A stretch of DNA of 64,000 bases, taken from Kibdelosporangium sp. MJ126-NF4 (GTDB taxonomy: Bacteria; Actinomycetota; Actinomycetes; Mycobacteriales; Pseudonocardiaceae). Position 1 is the stretch's first letter; each line of letters starts with the position of its first letter. Position numbers and translations under genes: made by a program. Below the pieces are notes generated by a model. It did not search any database, was not told the DNA's origin, and worked only from the letters and a program-made list of their open reading frames with translations. Below are positions 17,261 to 25,079 of this stretch, piece by piece. The stretch is taken from positions 708,001 to 772,000 of the forward strand of contig NZ_CDME01000011.1 in NCBI RefSeq assembly GCF_000826545.1, given 5' to 3'.

Positions 17261-18220
17261 GTGCAATGGTTGATCGCGCTGGTCCCGGCCGCGTTCTTCG
17301 TCCGTGGTTTCCGGCGTGACCGGCGGCGGGTGTCCAACGCGATGTGGCTCGGCATCACGCTTGTCCTGTCGGCGACGCTCAGCACGTCACCGCTCGCGGG
17401 CTACGCCTTCGCGTTGTTGATGCTCGGTCTCGGTGTGCTGCTGCCGATCGGGCTGGTCTTCAACGGACTGGAGATGCTCCGCCGGGAGAGCAGGAGCCTG
17501 GGCAACCTGTTGTCGTTCATCACCGGTCTGGCGATCATCGCGCTGGACATCTCGTTCGTCGTCGGCATCGGCACCGGCAGCAGCACGCTGATGTCCACGC
17601 TCGGGCTCGGTGTGATCGCCGCGGGCTACGTCGGCTTCTTCTGCGCGAGCATCCTGCTCTACTCGGGCCTGTACTCGATCACGTTGCGCGGCAGGCAGTA
17701 CTCCGCGCTGATCGTGCTCGGTGCCCGGGTGATCGGCGATCGCGTGCCGAAGCTGCTGGCCAACCGGCTCGACCGCGGCGCCCGGATCTACCTCGCCCAG
17801 CAGGCCAAGCCGATGCTGGTCGTCTCCGGTGGCCAGGGCGAGGACGAGGTGACGTCCGAGGCGGCCGCGATGCGGAAGTACCTGGTCCACATCGGAATCC
17901 CGGAGACCGCGGTGCTGGCCGAGGACAAGTCGACGACGACGGAGGAGAACCTCAGGTTCAGCGCGGAGCTGTTGGCACGCCACAACACAGGCGGCTCGAT
18001 CGCGGCGGTCACCAACAACTACCACGCGTTCCGTGCCGCCGTCATCGCGCGCAGGCTGGGGCTGCCGTTCGAGGCTATCGGCGCTCCGACCGCGGGCTAC
18101 TACCTGCCCAGCGCGTTCCTGCGGGAGTGCATCGCGCTGCTGCGGGAGAACAAGATCGCACACGCGTTGATCTGTGGCTCGATCATCGCCCTCTACCTCC
18201 TCATGCTCTACATGGCTTAA
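17261..18220 (+). CDS. YdcF/SanA-like (DUF218) membrane protein
   Basis: 319 aa. Four or five N-terminal helices (to ~140) precede a DUF218 domain: ALIVLGARVIGDRVPKLLANRLDRGARIYL, LVVSGGQGEDEVTSEAAAMRKYL, EDKSTTTEENLRFS, and TNNYHAFRAAVIARRLGL. The family is linked to envelope integrity and vancomycin sensitivity in other bacteria (SanA, ElyC). GTG start, 10 bp after the TetR stop. It is followed by two more envelope genes with almost no gap, so they likely form one operon. Confidence 0.82.
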   Translation: MQWLIALVPAAFFVRGFRRDRRRVSNAMWLGITLVLSATLSTSPLAGYAFALLMLGLGVLLPIGLVFNGLEMLRRESRSLGNLLSFITGLAIIALDISFVVGIGTGSSTLMSTLGLGVIAAGYVGFFCASILLYSGLYSITLRGRQYSALIVLGARVIGDRVPKLLANRLDRGARIYLAQQAKPMLVVSGGQGEDEVTSEAAAMRKYLVHIGIPETAVLAEDKSTTTEENLRFSAELLARHNTGGSIAAVTNNYHAFRAAVIARRLGLPFEAIGAPTAGYYLPSAFLRECIALLRENKIAHALICGSIIALYLLMLYMA

Positions 18221-18221
18221 C

Positions 18222-18674
18222 GTGATGCGAATGAGCGGGGGAACAGCAGTCAAGCGCCGGACACTGATCTGGGTCGCCGCCGCGGTCGTGGCACTGGGCG
18301 CGGCGGTGGCGATCGTCCTCATCACACGGTCGAGCGACTCGAGCCAGGAGCCCGACCGTGGTGCCGAGCAGCGAACGCAAGAATTCCTCAAGGGCGATGG
18401 TGCACCCTTGCTGACCATGCACGAGGTCGCGCAAGCCGTCGCCACCGGGACGGTCGACTGCCCTGCTGCCATCGCGCGGCTGAACCGCGAGGCCCCGCCT
18501 GACCAGGCAGGCCTGCTGGCGGGATCGATCGAGGACGGTGAACTGGAGGCGTACATGGCCGAGGAACGCGAAGCCCTCGGCCTGACGCTGGCGGCATGCC
18601 AGAAGAACGAGGGCCTCGACGAGGCGGTCCGGAAAGTACAGTCCAGGCTGGACGCGCTCGGGATACGCCGGTGA
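18222..18674 (+). CDS. Small membrane-anchored protein, unknown function
   Basis: 150 aa. There is one N-terminal membrane anchor (RTLIWVAAAVVALGAAVAIVLI), then a charged, helical extracytoplasmic domain with two cysteines (TVDCPAAI and LAACQKNEG). Start GTG 18222, one base after the YdcF stop; ATG 18225 or 18231 are alternatives, and none has a good RBS, so coupling is likely. Its stop overlaps the start of the SGNH hydrolase. No family recognised. Confidence 0.6.
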   Translation: MMRMSGGTAVKRRTLIWVAAAVVALGAAVAIVLITRSSDSSQEPDRGAEQRTQEFLKGDGAPLLTMHEVAQAVATGTVDCPAAIARLNREAPPDQAGLLAGSIEDGELEAYMAEEREALGLTLAACQKNEGLDEAVRKVQSRLDALGIRR

Positions 18675-20677
18675 TCCGCGCGCTGGCAGTCGCGATGCTG
18701 CTGGCCCTGCTCCCCGGCAACGCGGCTGCCCAACAGCCGCAGGGGCGGGCGTGGCTGGCGTTGGGTGACTCGTACTCGTCCGGCGAGGGCATCAGCAACA
18801 CGCCGCCGTCGTTCAGTTCGCACTTCGGCAGGGAGTGTATGCGCGCCACCGGCAACGGAGTCCCGCAGACGGCGTGGGGCGCTGGGGCGTACCAGCAGGT
18901 CCGTGGCAAGTTCGGGATGAGCACGCAGCGGTTCGTCGCCTGTACCGGCGCGATCATCGACGACGCTCCCGCGGAGATCGCGGAGGCACGCGAGGCCGAA
19001 CAGGCCGAAGGCACCGGCCGGACCAAGTGGGACCTGGTGTCGTTCAGCTTCGGCGGCAACAACATCAAGTTCTCAGACGTGATCTACGGCTGCCTCAACC
19101 TCAGGACGGAGGCGTGGCAGGGATACCGGCCGACCGGCTGTGTGGAGACCGAAGAGCAGATGCGCAAGCGGATCGACATGCTCGTCGGCCAGACCCCGAT
19201 CGTCCCGGCCGAGTACGCGGGCCAGAAGACCCTGCCCTCCCTGTTCGACAGCATGACCGACGTGGTCGCCCCTGGTGGGGACGTGATCGTGCTCGGCTAT
19301 CCGAACCTGCTCGAGGATCCATCGCGTTGGTCGCGCTTTCGCACCCTCTGTGCCCTGATCAAGAAATCCGACGCGTCGATGCTCAGGAAGGTCGGCGGCT
19401 ACCTCAACGAGCAGATCCGCAACGCTGTGACGGCCGCGAACTTCCGGCATCCCGGCATCAAGTTCCACTTCGTCGACATCGCGCACAACCCCTACGAGCT
19501 GGACGACAAGCCCGAGAACCGGCACGGCCGGTGCACGAAGGAGGACTGGATCAACGGTGTCCAGTTCGACAAGAACGAATCGGGCCACAGGTTCTACCTG
19601 AAGCGGTCGTTCCATCCGAACCAAAAAGGACACACCGCGACAGCGTCGGTCGTCGCGGAGTACGTGCGTGCCAACGTGACCTTCGACGACGTGCCGGGCA
19701 AGGACCCGAACGCACTCGTCGCGGCCTATCTGTCGGCGCCGGAGTCCGGGCCGGAGGAACTGTGGATGGTCACCGGAGGCGGCAGGAAGGTGCCCATCCC
19801 CGGTGTCGAAGGTTCCCGCAGCGCCTCGCAGGTGGCGTTCAGTCCGGACGGCGCGTGGCTCGCCGCGTCCGGCTTCAAGAAGATCGTGTTCGTGGACGCC
19901 AAGGATCCGACCAGAACGAGGACCGTGGCCTGCGAGTGCATGGGAGTCGCGTTCAACCAGGACAAGCAGGCGGTCTCGCTGAACAGTAAGGGCGAGATCG
20001 TCGTCTTCGACCCGGCCAAGGGTGACCAGCCGGTCCGGACTGTGACGCTCAAGTCGGACATCGACCGTGACCACGACTCGGGCAGCGCGCAGGTCGTCAT
20101 GGCCGCCGCCGGAGCTGGCACGTTTGTGCTGTGGGAACCGGAAAGCGGCCGGGTGCTCGTCGCGGACAACAGCGGCGCGACGATGAACGTGAACGCCGAT
20201 CCGCCCGAGTACCCCGGCCGGATCGCGGTGTCCGCGGACGGCACACGCGTTGCCTGGACGACAGGGACTGATTGCAGCAAGAAGGGGCCGAAGATCACGG
20301 TGATCCGTGACATCAGCTTCACTCCGCCGACGTCCCATCGGTCCAGTGTGTACAACCCGGACGGCGACTCGGCGCGGGGAACCTTCTCCTCACTGGCTTT
20401 CCGGGGCGACGAGCTGCTCGTGGGGTGGAGCACCAACGCCACGGGCCAGTACGGGAAGTGCGGTACCCGTGGCGCGGGCGGGGTGTGGCTGACGAGCGTG
20501 CCCGATCCCAGTTCGGAAACGCAGCCAGGCTCGTGGTTCCGGGTGCGTGAGGAGGCAGGGCACGCGTCCGGTGGCCTGTACACGATGCCGACAAGCCGCA
20601 CCAAGGACCTGTGGGACCTGACCGACGGGACACGGACGTTCGGCCAGAACGCGGCCGAGGTCTGGTTCAGGCCGTAG
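18671..20677 (+). CDS. Secreted SGNH-family hydrolase with beta-propeller-like C-terminal half
   Basis: 668 aa. The signal peptide (LAVAMLLALLPGNAAAQ) is followed by an SGNH/GDSL esterase domain: block I GDSYSSGEG (nucleophile Ser), block III SFGGNN, and block V HPNQKGH with the catalytic His. Residues ~370-668 carry repeats like VAFSPDGAWLAAS and IAVSADGTRVAWTT, suggesting a WD40-like propeller. The combination suggests an exported lipase or esterase acting on envelope or glycan acyl groups. GTG 18671 overlaps the previous stop by 3 bp. The 3' end overlaps the convergent gene by 11 bp. Confidence 0.82.
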   Translation: MIRALAVAMLLALLPGNAAAQQPQGRAWLALGDSYSSGEGISNTPPSFSSHFGRECMRATGNGVPQTAWGAGAYQQVRGKFGMSTQRFVACTGAIIDDAPAEIAEAREAEQAEGTGRTKWDLVSFSFGGNNIKFSDVIYGCLNLRTEAWQGYRPTGCVETEEQMRKRIDMLVGQTPIVPAEYAGQKTLPSLFDSMTDVVAPGGDVIVLGYPNLLEDPSRWSRFRTLCALIKKSDASMLRKVGGYLNEQIRNAVTAANFRHPGIKFHFVDIAHNPYELDDKPENRHGRCTKEDWINGVQFDKNESGHRFYLKRSFHPNQKGHTATASVVAEYVRANVTFDDVPGKDPNALVAAYLSAPESGPEELWMVTGGGRKVPIPGVEGSRSASQVAFSPDGAWLAASGFKKIVFVDAKDPTRTRTVACECMGVAFNQDKQAVSLNSKGEIVVFDPAKGDQPVRTVTLKSDIDRDHDSGSAQVVMAAAGAGTFVLWEPESGRVLVADNSGATMNVNADPPEYPGRIAVSADGTRVAWTTGTDCSKKGPKITVIRDISFTPPTSHRSSVYNPDGDSARGTFSSLAFRGDELLVGWSTNATGQYGKCGTRGAGGVWLTSVPDPSSETQPGSWFRVREEAGHASGGLYTMPTSRTKDLWDLTDGTRTFGQNAAEVWFRP

Positions 20678-22664
20678 GTTTCACCCGCCTGGCGACTGTG
20701 AAGATCCACCGGATCTGTTTGCGGCGGTCGAGGTGGTGTTCGACGAGCGCGGTCACCGTGTGACGGCTGGGCCACCAGCGCAGGTCGGGTGTGAGCAGAG
20801 TGAGGATCCGCAAGAGTTGCGCGCCCGACGGCTCGTCCGCGTCGTCGGCTTCACCACGAGAAGCCTTGTCTGCCAAGGTGAACAGGCGGTTGAGCGCCTG
20901 TGGGCCGACCTCGTCGTCCCGTAGGACGCGGTCGAGCAGCACGCTGACCTCGGCAGGGTGCTCGGCGATCATGTCCGCCGCCTTGACGTACTTCCCCTCC
21001 GGGTTCGGGGTCAGGCCACTGACCCACATCCCGACCTTCAACGCGACCTGTCGTGGACCGTCCGCCTCGCCGGTCCCGCGCGTCGCCCTGGCCCAGACAC
21101 ACAGGGCATCGAACACGGCGGGCCGATTGTCCGACGATTTCTCCAACGCGTACAACAGCGAATAGACCACAGCCATCCGCACGTTCGCGCTGGTGGTCCC
21201 GGCCGCGATCCGGTGCAGCTTGTCGATCACGGTGTCCGGCTCGGACTCGCTGAACCGCAGGGCGTACGTCACCGCGGCGATGGCCTTCCGCCGCGGTGAC
21301 CCCTTGTCCACCCAGCCGGTCAGAGTCTCGTCGACCACGGGCCGCCGCTCGGTGTCCTTGGCCAGTCGCACCAACATCCAGCTGGCGACTTGGCGTTTCC
21401 CCGCCGCGGGGCTCACGGCGAGGTGATCGATCATGCGCAACGGCTGGTGTGCGGGCGTCCGGACGATGATCGCGCACAGCGCGTCGACGCAGGCCGACGG
21501 GAAACGGTCGAGCAGCGCCGGTTCGCACAGCCAGCTCAGCAGGACGTGGTGCACCGGCAGGAACTCACGCCAGACGTGGCACAGCACGGCCTCCGCCCAG
21601 TCCGACCGGGTGAACCGGACGGTCTCCTCCTGAAGGCCCGAGTGCTGCGGGTGTTTCCGTTCTTCAGTCATGGCACAGATGTCGCGCAGCAGTTCCTTCT
21701 TGGGCTTGGTGAAGACCTCGCGCGGGCACAGTTTCTCGTCCGGCGGCAGTTCGGCCGTGCGCACCATCTCGTCGAGGCGGTAGGCGTGTTCGGCGACCTC
21801 GTCGTACGGCTTGTTCTCCAGGACCGCCACGGCCAGCAGCATCGAGAACTCGATGCCCGTCCAGTCCTGGTAGATCGCCGCGATGGTCTGGTCGATGCCC
21901 ATCGTCAGCATCTGCACCGCCGCAGCGGAGTCCAGTTCGCCCCTGGCAACGGCCACGGCCTGCTCCGCGACACGCACTGCTTTCTCAGGCGGGTCGTCCT
22001 CGTTGAGCAGATGGCCGAGTTCCCCGTCCAACTCGGCCATCGCGGCGGCCTGGATGCCTTCGCCCTGGCGGCCGATGGTCGCGCGGGCAATGGTCCACGC
22101 GTCCGGCGGTGTCAGCCGCACTGTGCGAAAACCTGCTTCGTGCGGCACGCGTGACTCGTGGTCGACGGTGATCACCAGTCGACTCTCGGTCGACCGCATC
22201 ACGCGGACGGCGTTCTCCAACTGGCTGCCGGTGAACGCCGTGGCATCCACTTCGCCTGCCCGCCACAGATATCCGGCGCCGTGACGCAGTTCCGACTCCT
22301 CGATCGTGTCGAGGCCTCTGGCGGAGTTGAGGTGCGCGATCTGACTGTGGCCGTGGTGCAGTAGAAGTTTGTGACCGGTGAACGTCCGTCCTGTCCCGGT
22401 TCCGCACACGACGATCACCGGGCTGTCACGCAGCACGGTGCACGCCCGGTCGAACTGTGAGCCGGGCACGAACTGCTCTTTGAGGTCGTCGATCTCTTGT
22501 TCGTTGAGCCACAGGGTGACCAGGTCCGCTTTGGCGGGCATGGCGTTGATCATGGTGATGTCGCCGCTGATCTCGCCTGCCTGGAAGACACCGTTTCCGG
22601 ATCCGGTGACCTCGTTGGTCATCGACTGCTCTGTCTCGGGGGAGGGTTGCTCGGTTGTGGTCAT
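20667..22664 (-). CDS. Large P-loop-like protein of the cyclase cassette (candidate STAND-type effector)
   Basis: 665 aa. Residues ~17-40 hold a Gly-rich motif (GNGVFQAGEISGDIT) also found at the end of the upstream cyclase-like protein. A nucleotide-binding-like core follows: VIVVCGTGTGRTFTGHKL (84-100), a degenerate Walker A with Arg for Lys, and SRLVITVDHE (161-170), a Walker B-like strand. From ~200 on the chain is helical and HEAT-like. No signal peptide or membrane segment. Start ATG shares its A with the cyclase stop (TGATG), so translation is coupled. Role unknown; an effector or sensor in a conflict system is inference from architecture and context. Confidence 0.7.
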   Translation of the reverse strand: MTTTEQPSPETEQSMTNEVTGSGNGVFQAGEISGDITMINAMPAKADLVTLWLNEQEIDDLKEQFVPGSQFDRACTVLRDSPVIVVCGTGTGRTFTGHKLLLHHGHSQIAHLNSARGLDTIEESELRHGAGYLWRAGEVDATAFTGSQLENAVRVMRSTESRLVITVDHESRVPHEAGFRTVRLTPPDAWTIARATIGRQGEGIQAAAMAELDGELGHLLNEDDPPEKAVRVAEQAVAVARGELDSAAAVQMLTMGIDQTIAAIYQDWTGIEFSMLLAVAVLENKPYDEVAEHAYRLDEMVRTAELPPDEKLCPREVFTKPKKELLRDICAMTEERKHPQHSGLQEETVRFTRSDWAEAVLCHVWREFLPVHHVLLSWLCEPALLDRFPSACVDALCAIIVRTPAHQPLRMIDHLAVSPAAGKRQVASWMLVRLAKDTERRPVVDETLTGWVDKGSPRRKAIAAVTYALRFSESEPDTVIDKLHRIAAGTTSANVRMAVVYSLLYALEKSSDNRPAVFDALCVWARATRGTGEADGPRQVALKVGMWVSGLTPNPEGKYVKAADMIAEHPAEVSVLLDRVLRDDEVGPQALNRLFTLADKASRGEADDADEPSGAQLLRILTLLTPDLRWWPSRHTVTALVEHHLDRRKQIRWIFTVARRVKPTA

Positions 22665-23395
22665 CAGCGGCCTGACCCGAACGTGATGTTGCCGCTGATC
22701 TCACGAGCCTGGACGACACCGTTGTCCGAGCCGCTGATGGTGTTGTGCATGGTCATCCCCGCCGTGGGTTGCGTGCGGGGCTCGGGCTTGGTGAAGCTGG
22801 TGAGGCTCTTGGCCTCGAAGCCAGGCACCCTGATCCACGCGGGCTGCTCGAACTCCTTGTCGGCCACCACGACGGATGCGAAGTCGGCCTTGTTCACCAG
22901 GTTGGTGTGGTCGCCGCCGAACACCGCGCGGTAGGCGTCGTCGGACACGATCAGGCCTGTGTTGACCGTGTCCGCCGGGCGTTCGGCCAGGCACTGCTCG
23001 ACGACCTGTTTGAAGATGGGCGCGTTGAGCAGCCTGCTGTGCGCGATCTTCGGCTCGTAGTAACCGGATCGCGGGCCGACCGGGCCGACGTGCACGGCGA
23101 TGCGCAGCCGGACGTCCGGCTTGTTCCATCGGTTGTGCTGCGCGGCAAGGGTTTCCAGCCTGCTCGCGGCGTCGAACAGTGCGCCGAGGTCACTGCTTGG
23201 CAACGTCAGCAGCGCGCCGTCGCCGGTCGATTCCCAGTCGGCCGCCGGAATCGGCCCGATTCCGGTGTCTGTCAACGCGGTGCGCAGCATCGTGTCGGTG
23301 GTCGTCTTGAGCGCTTCGAGGTAGTGTCCGGGGTTGCGGGCTGATCCGATCACGTCCACACCGAGCAGTGCCTGATGCCGGGGCAGGGGATTCAT
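22664..23395 (-). CDS. Class III nucleotidyl-cyclase-like protein
   Basis: 243 aa. The cyclase homology domain shows the two metal Asp sites (GVDVIGSAR, Asp14; STGDGALLTL, Asp59) and LRIAVHVGPVG (98-108). The purine-specifying Lys before the second Asp in standard adenylate/guanylate cyclases is Glu55 (DWESTGDG), so the base may differ from adenine. The C-terminal tail (about 217-240, SDNGVVQAREISGNITFG) matches the N-terminal motif of the next protein. ATG 23395 has GGAGG upstream. It sits between a cNMP-type CRP/FNR regulator and a P-loop-like protein. Recalls Pycsar-type cyclases, but that needs a search. Confidence 0.75.
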   Translation of the reverse strand: MNPLPRHQALLGVDVIGSARNPGHYLEALKTTTDTMLRTALTDTGIGPIPAADWESTGDGALLTLPSSDLGALFDAASRLETLAAQHNRWNKPDVRLRIAVHVGPVGPRSGYYEPKIAHSRLLNAPIFKQVVEQCLAERPADTVNTGLIVSDDAYRAVFGGDHTNLVNKADFASVVVADKEFEQPAWIRVPGFEAKSLTSFTKPEPRTQPTAGMTMHNTISGSDNGVVQAREISGNITFGSGR

Positions 23396-23476
23396 CGCAC
23401 CTCCATCGTCGCCTGGGGAAACGATGAGTGTGCGGAAGGCGACGCCGGGTGGTCTCCCGGAAATCCGGGGGAAGCC

Positions 23477-24133
23477 TCAGCGGCCTGGCTTCCAGTTGGG
23501 CTGGTCGAGTTTCTCCGCGAGCCGCCGCGCGTCCGGCAGCAGGTACAGGCATCTGCCGGTGCGGACGAGGTTGTCCGAACGCAACAAACGCAGCGCCGCG
23601 TCCACGGATTTCTCCGACGCGTTGACCGTCTGCGCCAACTCCCGCTGGGTGATGCCCTGGACTCGCAGGCCGTCGCGGGTGTGTTCGCCGTGCGCCCTGG
23701 CCCAGGACAGCAGTTGGTAGGCGACACGGCTCGGCACCTCACGGGAGGCCATGGCGAGTTGCCTGCAGTCCGCGTTGCGCAGCCGCCGGTCCAGCGTTTC
23801 GTTCACCAGCAGCAGCACGTAGGCGTGCCGTCTGGCCAGTTCCCGGAATCTGCCGCCGGGGATGTGCACGGCCACACCGGCCATGTGCCCGACGACCGTG
23901 GCACTGCGCGGTCGTCCGCTCAGCACACCCAGTTCGCCGATCAGCTCACCTCGGCCGTACAGGTCGACGATCAACTCGGAGCCGTCTCCGGCCGACAACA
24001 GCACCTTCACCGCACCGGACTCGATCAGCAGCACTTCCTCACTGGCCGCGCCGATGGTCATCAGGCGGTCGGTGCGGTCGAACGACCGGCGTTGCCCTGC
24101 GTCACGCAGTTGCGCGATCGCCTGTTCGTGCAT
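23477..24133 (-). CDS. CRP/FNR-family regulator with intact cNMP-binding cassette
   Basis: 218 aa. The N-terminal cyclic-nucleotide-binding domain has a well-kept phosphate-binding cassette, GELIGELGVLSGRPRSATV (62-80), with the Glu and Arg-Ser that bind cyclic phosphate. The C-terminal winged HTH is at ~155-200 (VQGITQRELAQTVNASEKSVDAALRLLRSDNLV). It is the first gene of the cyclase pair, 81 bp upstream of it. A cyclic nucleotide made by its neighbour is a natural ligand (inference). FNR iron-sulfur cysteines are absent. Confidence 0.87.
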   Translation of the reverse strand: MHEQAIAQLRDAGQRRSFDRTDRLMTIGAASEEVLLIESGAVKVLLSAGDGSELIVDLYGRGELIGELGVLSGRPRSATVVGHMAGVAVHIPGGRFRELARRHAYVLLLVNETLDRRLRNADCRQLAMASREVPSRVAYQLLSWARAHGEHTRDGLRVQGITQRELAQTVNASEKSVDAALRLLRSDNLVRTGRCLYLLPDARRLAEKLDQPNWKPGR

Positions 24134-24189
24134 GGCTCCTCATGCTGCCGGAGACTGTCCATGGTCAGCAGGACCTTCACTCGAAGGGC

Positions 24190-24582
24190 TCAGCGGACCG
24201 TGCCGATAACACGGCTGATCGTGATCTCCAGGACGACTCGCCTCGGGTTGACGCGTGGCGTGCGGTAGCGCTGGGCGTAGCGTTCTTCGGCGTCACGCAC
24301 CGAGTCGGCGTCCTCACGGACAACCGCTGTGCCTTCGATGGTCGACCAACGGCGACCGTCGACCTGACAGATGGCGGCGGGCACACCGGTTGCTCCGGCG
24401 GCACGGACACGGCGTGCTTTGGCTGAGTCCCCCGAGGTGATGACACGCACGATCCCCGCGTCGACGTCCAGCGTCGCGCCGACGGGGACGACGTGCGGTG
24501 TGCCGTTGGGCCGGATGGTGGTGAGCGTGCAGAGGTGGCGTTCCCGCCAGAACTCCACGAGTTCTCCGCTGAGGTCGATCAC
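24190..24582 (-). CDS. PPOX-class, probably F420-dependent oxidoreductase
   Basis: 130 aa split-barrel flavin/deazaflavin protein: HLCTLTTIRPNGTPHVVPVG, an Arg/Lys-rich strand (SAKARRVRAAG), WSTIEGTAVV and the end RYRTPRVNPRRVVLEI. The pattern is that of the Rv1155/Rv2074 group, which uses F420 for small-molecule reduction such as biliverdin. GTG 24582 overlaps the upstream stop (GTGA). A longer frame reaching 25023 is only the other frame of the upstream gene. Confidence 0.82.
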   Translation of the reverse strand: MIDLSGELVEFWRERHLCTLTTIRPNGTPHVVPVGATLDVDAGIVRVITSGDSAKARRVRAAGATGVPAAICQVDGRRWSTIEGTAVVREDADSVRDAEERYAQRYRTPRVNPRRVVLEITISRVIGTVR

Positions 24583-24905
24583 TGCTCGGCCATGAACCGG
24601 TCGACGGTGCCACGGCGGCGGGCGTCGGTTTCCACGTCCGCGGCGGACTCGCCCAGCACCCGGCTGGCGAGCTCGACCGCGATCCGGGAGACCTCCGGGC
24701 TCAGTTCCTGCCGCACCTGTGCCCGCTGGATCTCCAGGTCGGCACGGGTCTCCATGACCAGTTGGTCGGCCTGTGCCTTGGCCTGGGCACGGACCTCGGC
24801 GAGGACCTGGTTGCCTTCCACACGGGCCTCGTCCCGCACCAGCGCGACGGGGTTGAAGATCGGGTCGTTCGAGCCCCCGAGCTGTGCGAGTACGACATTC
24901 GACAT
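24579..24905 (-). CDS. Orphan F-type ATPase subunit b-like fragment without membrane helix
   Basis: 108 aa. From ~30 on the sequence (VLAEVRAQAKAQADQLVMETRADL ... VSRIAVELASRVLGES ... RRGTVDRFM) closely resembles the stalk half of actinobacterial ATP synthase b subunits, including the delta-binding end. The N-terminal membrane helix is missing and is replaced by a short polar leader (MSNVVLAQLGGSNDPIFNP). No other ATP synthase gene is near. It may be a soluble paralogue with a coiled-coil role, or a relic. The start has a GGGGAG-like RBS. It may be the first gene of the minus-strand run to 20667. Confidence 0.65.
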   Translation of the reverse strand: MSNVVLAQLGGSNDPIFNPVALVRDEARVEGNQVLAEVRAQAKAQADQLVMETRADLEIQRAQVRQELSPEVSRIAVELASRVLGESAADVETDARRRGTVDRFMAEQ

Positions 24906-25000
24906 CGGCGCTCCCCTCGTCCGGTGCTGTCACCAGGCTACCGGCGGGGAGATCTGGGCTCCGTCCAGATGATGTCGGTTTTTGACGCGAAGTCGGAAGA

Positions 25001-25025
25001 GTGTGAAAAGTAGCGCAGTTCACAC
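25001..25025. promoter_or_regulatory. Inverted repeat GTGTGAA-N11-TTCACAC
   Basis: Perfect 7-bp arms at 25001-25007 and 25019-25025, 55 bp before the MFS start and upstream of the minus-strand run. It resembles a stretched CRP-type site (TGTGA/TCACA). Confidence 0.45.
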
Positions 25026-25079
25026 CGCTTCTGGAATTGCTCCAGGTAGATCATGGTTGGGTCTACTGGGAGGAAATCC

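Noticed and set aside
20667..22664. Calling the large protein a NACHT or NB-ARC NTPase
   Set aside because: Walker A lacks the Lys (GTGTGRT) and no family-specific motif is clear; left as P-loop-like.
24190..25023. 277-aa minus-strand ORF
   Set aside because: Only the last 130 residues are a real protein (PPOX); the rest is the alternate frame of the b-subunit-like gene.
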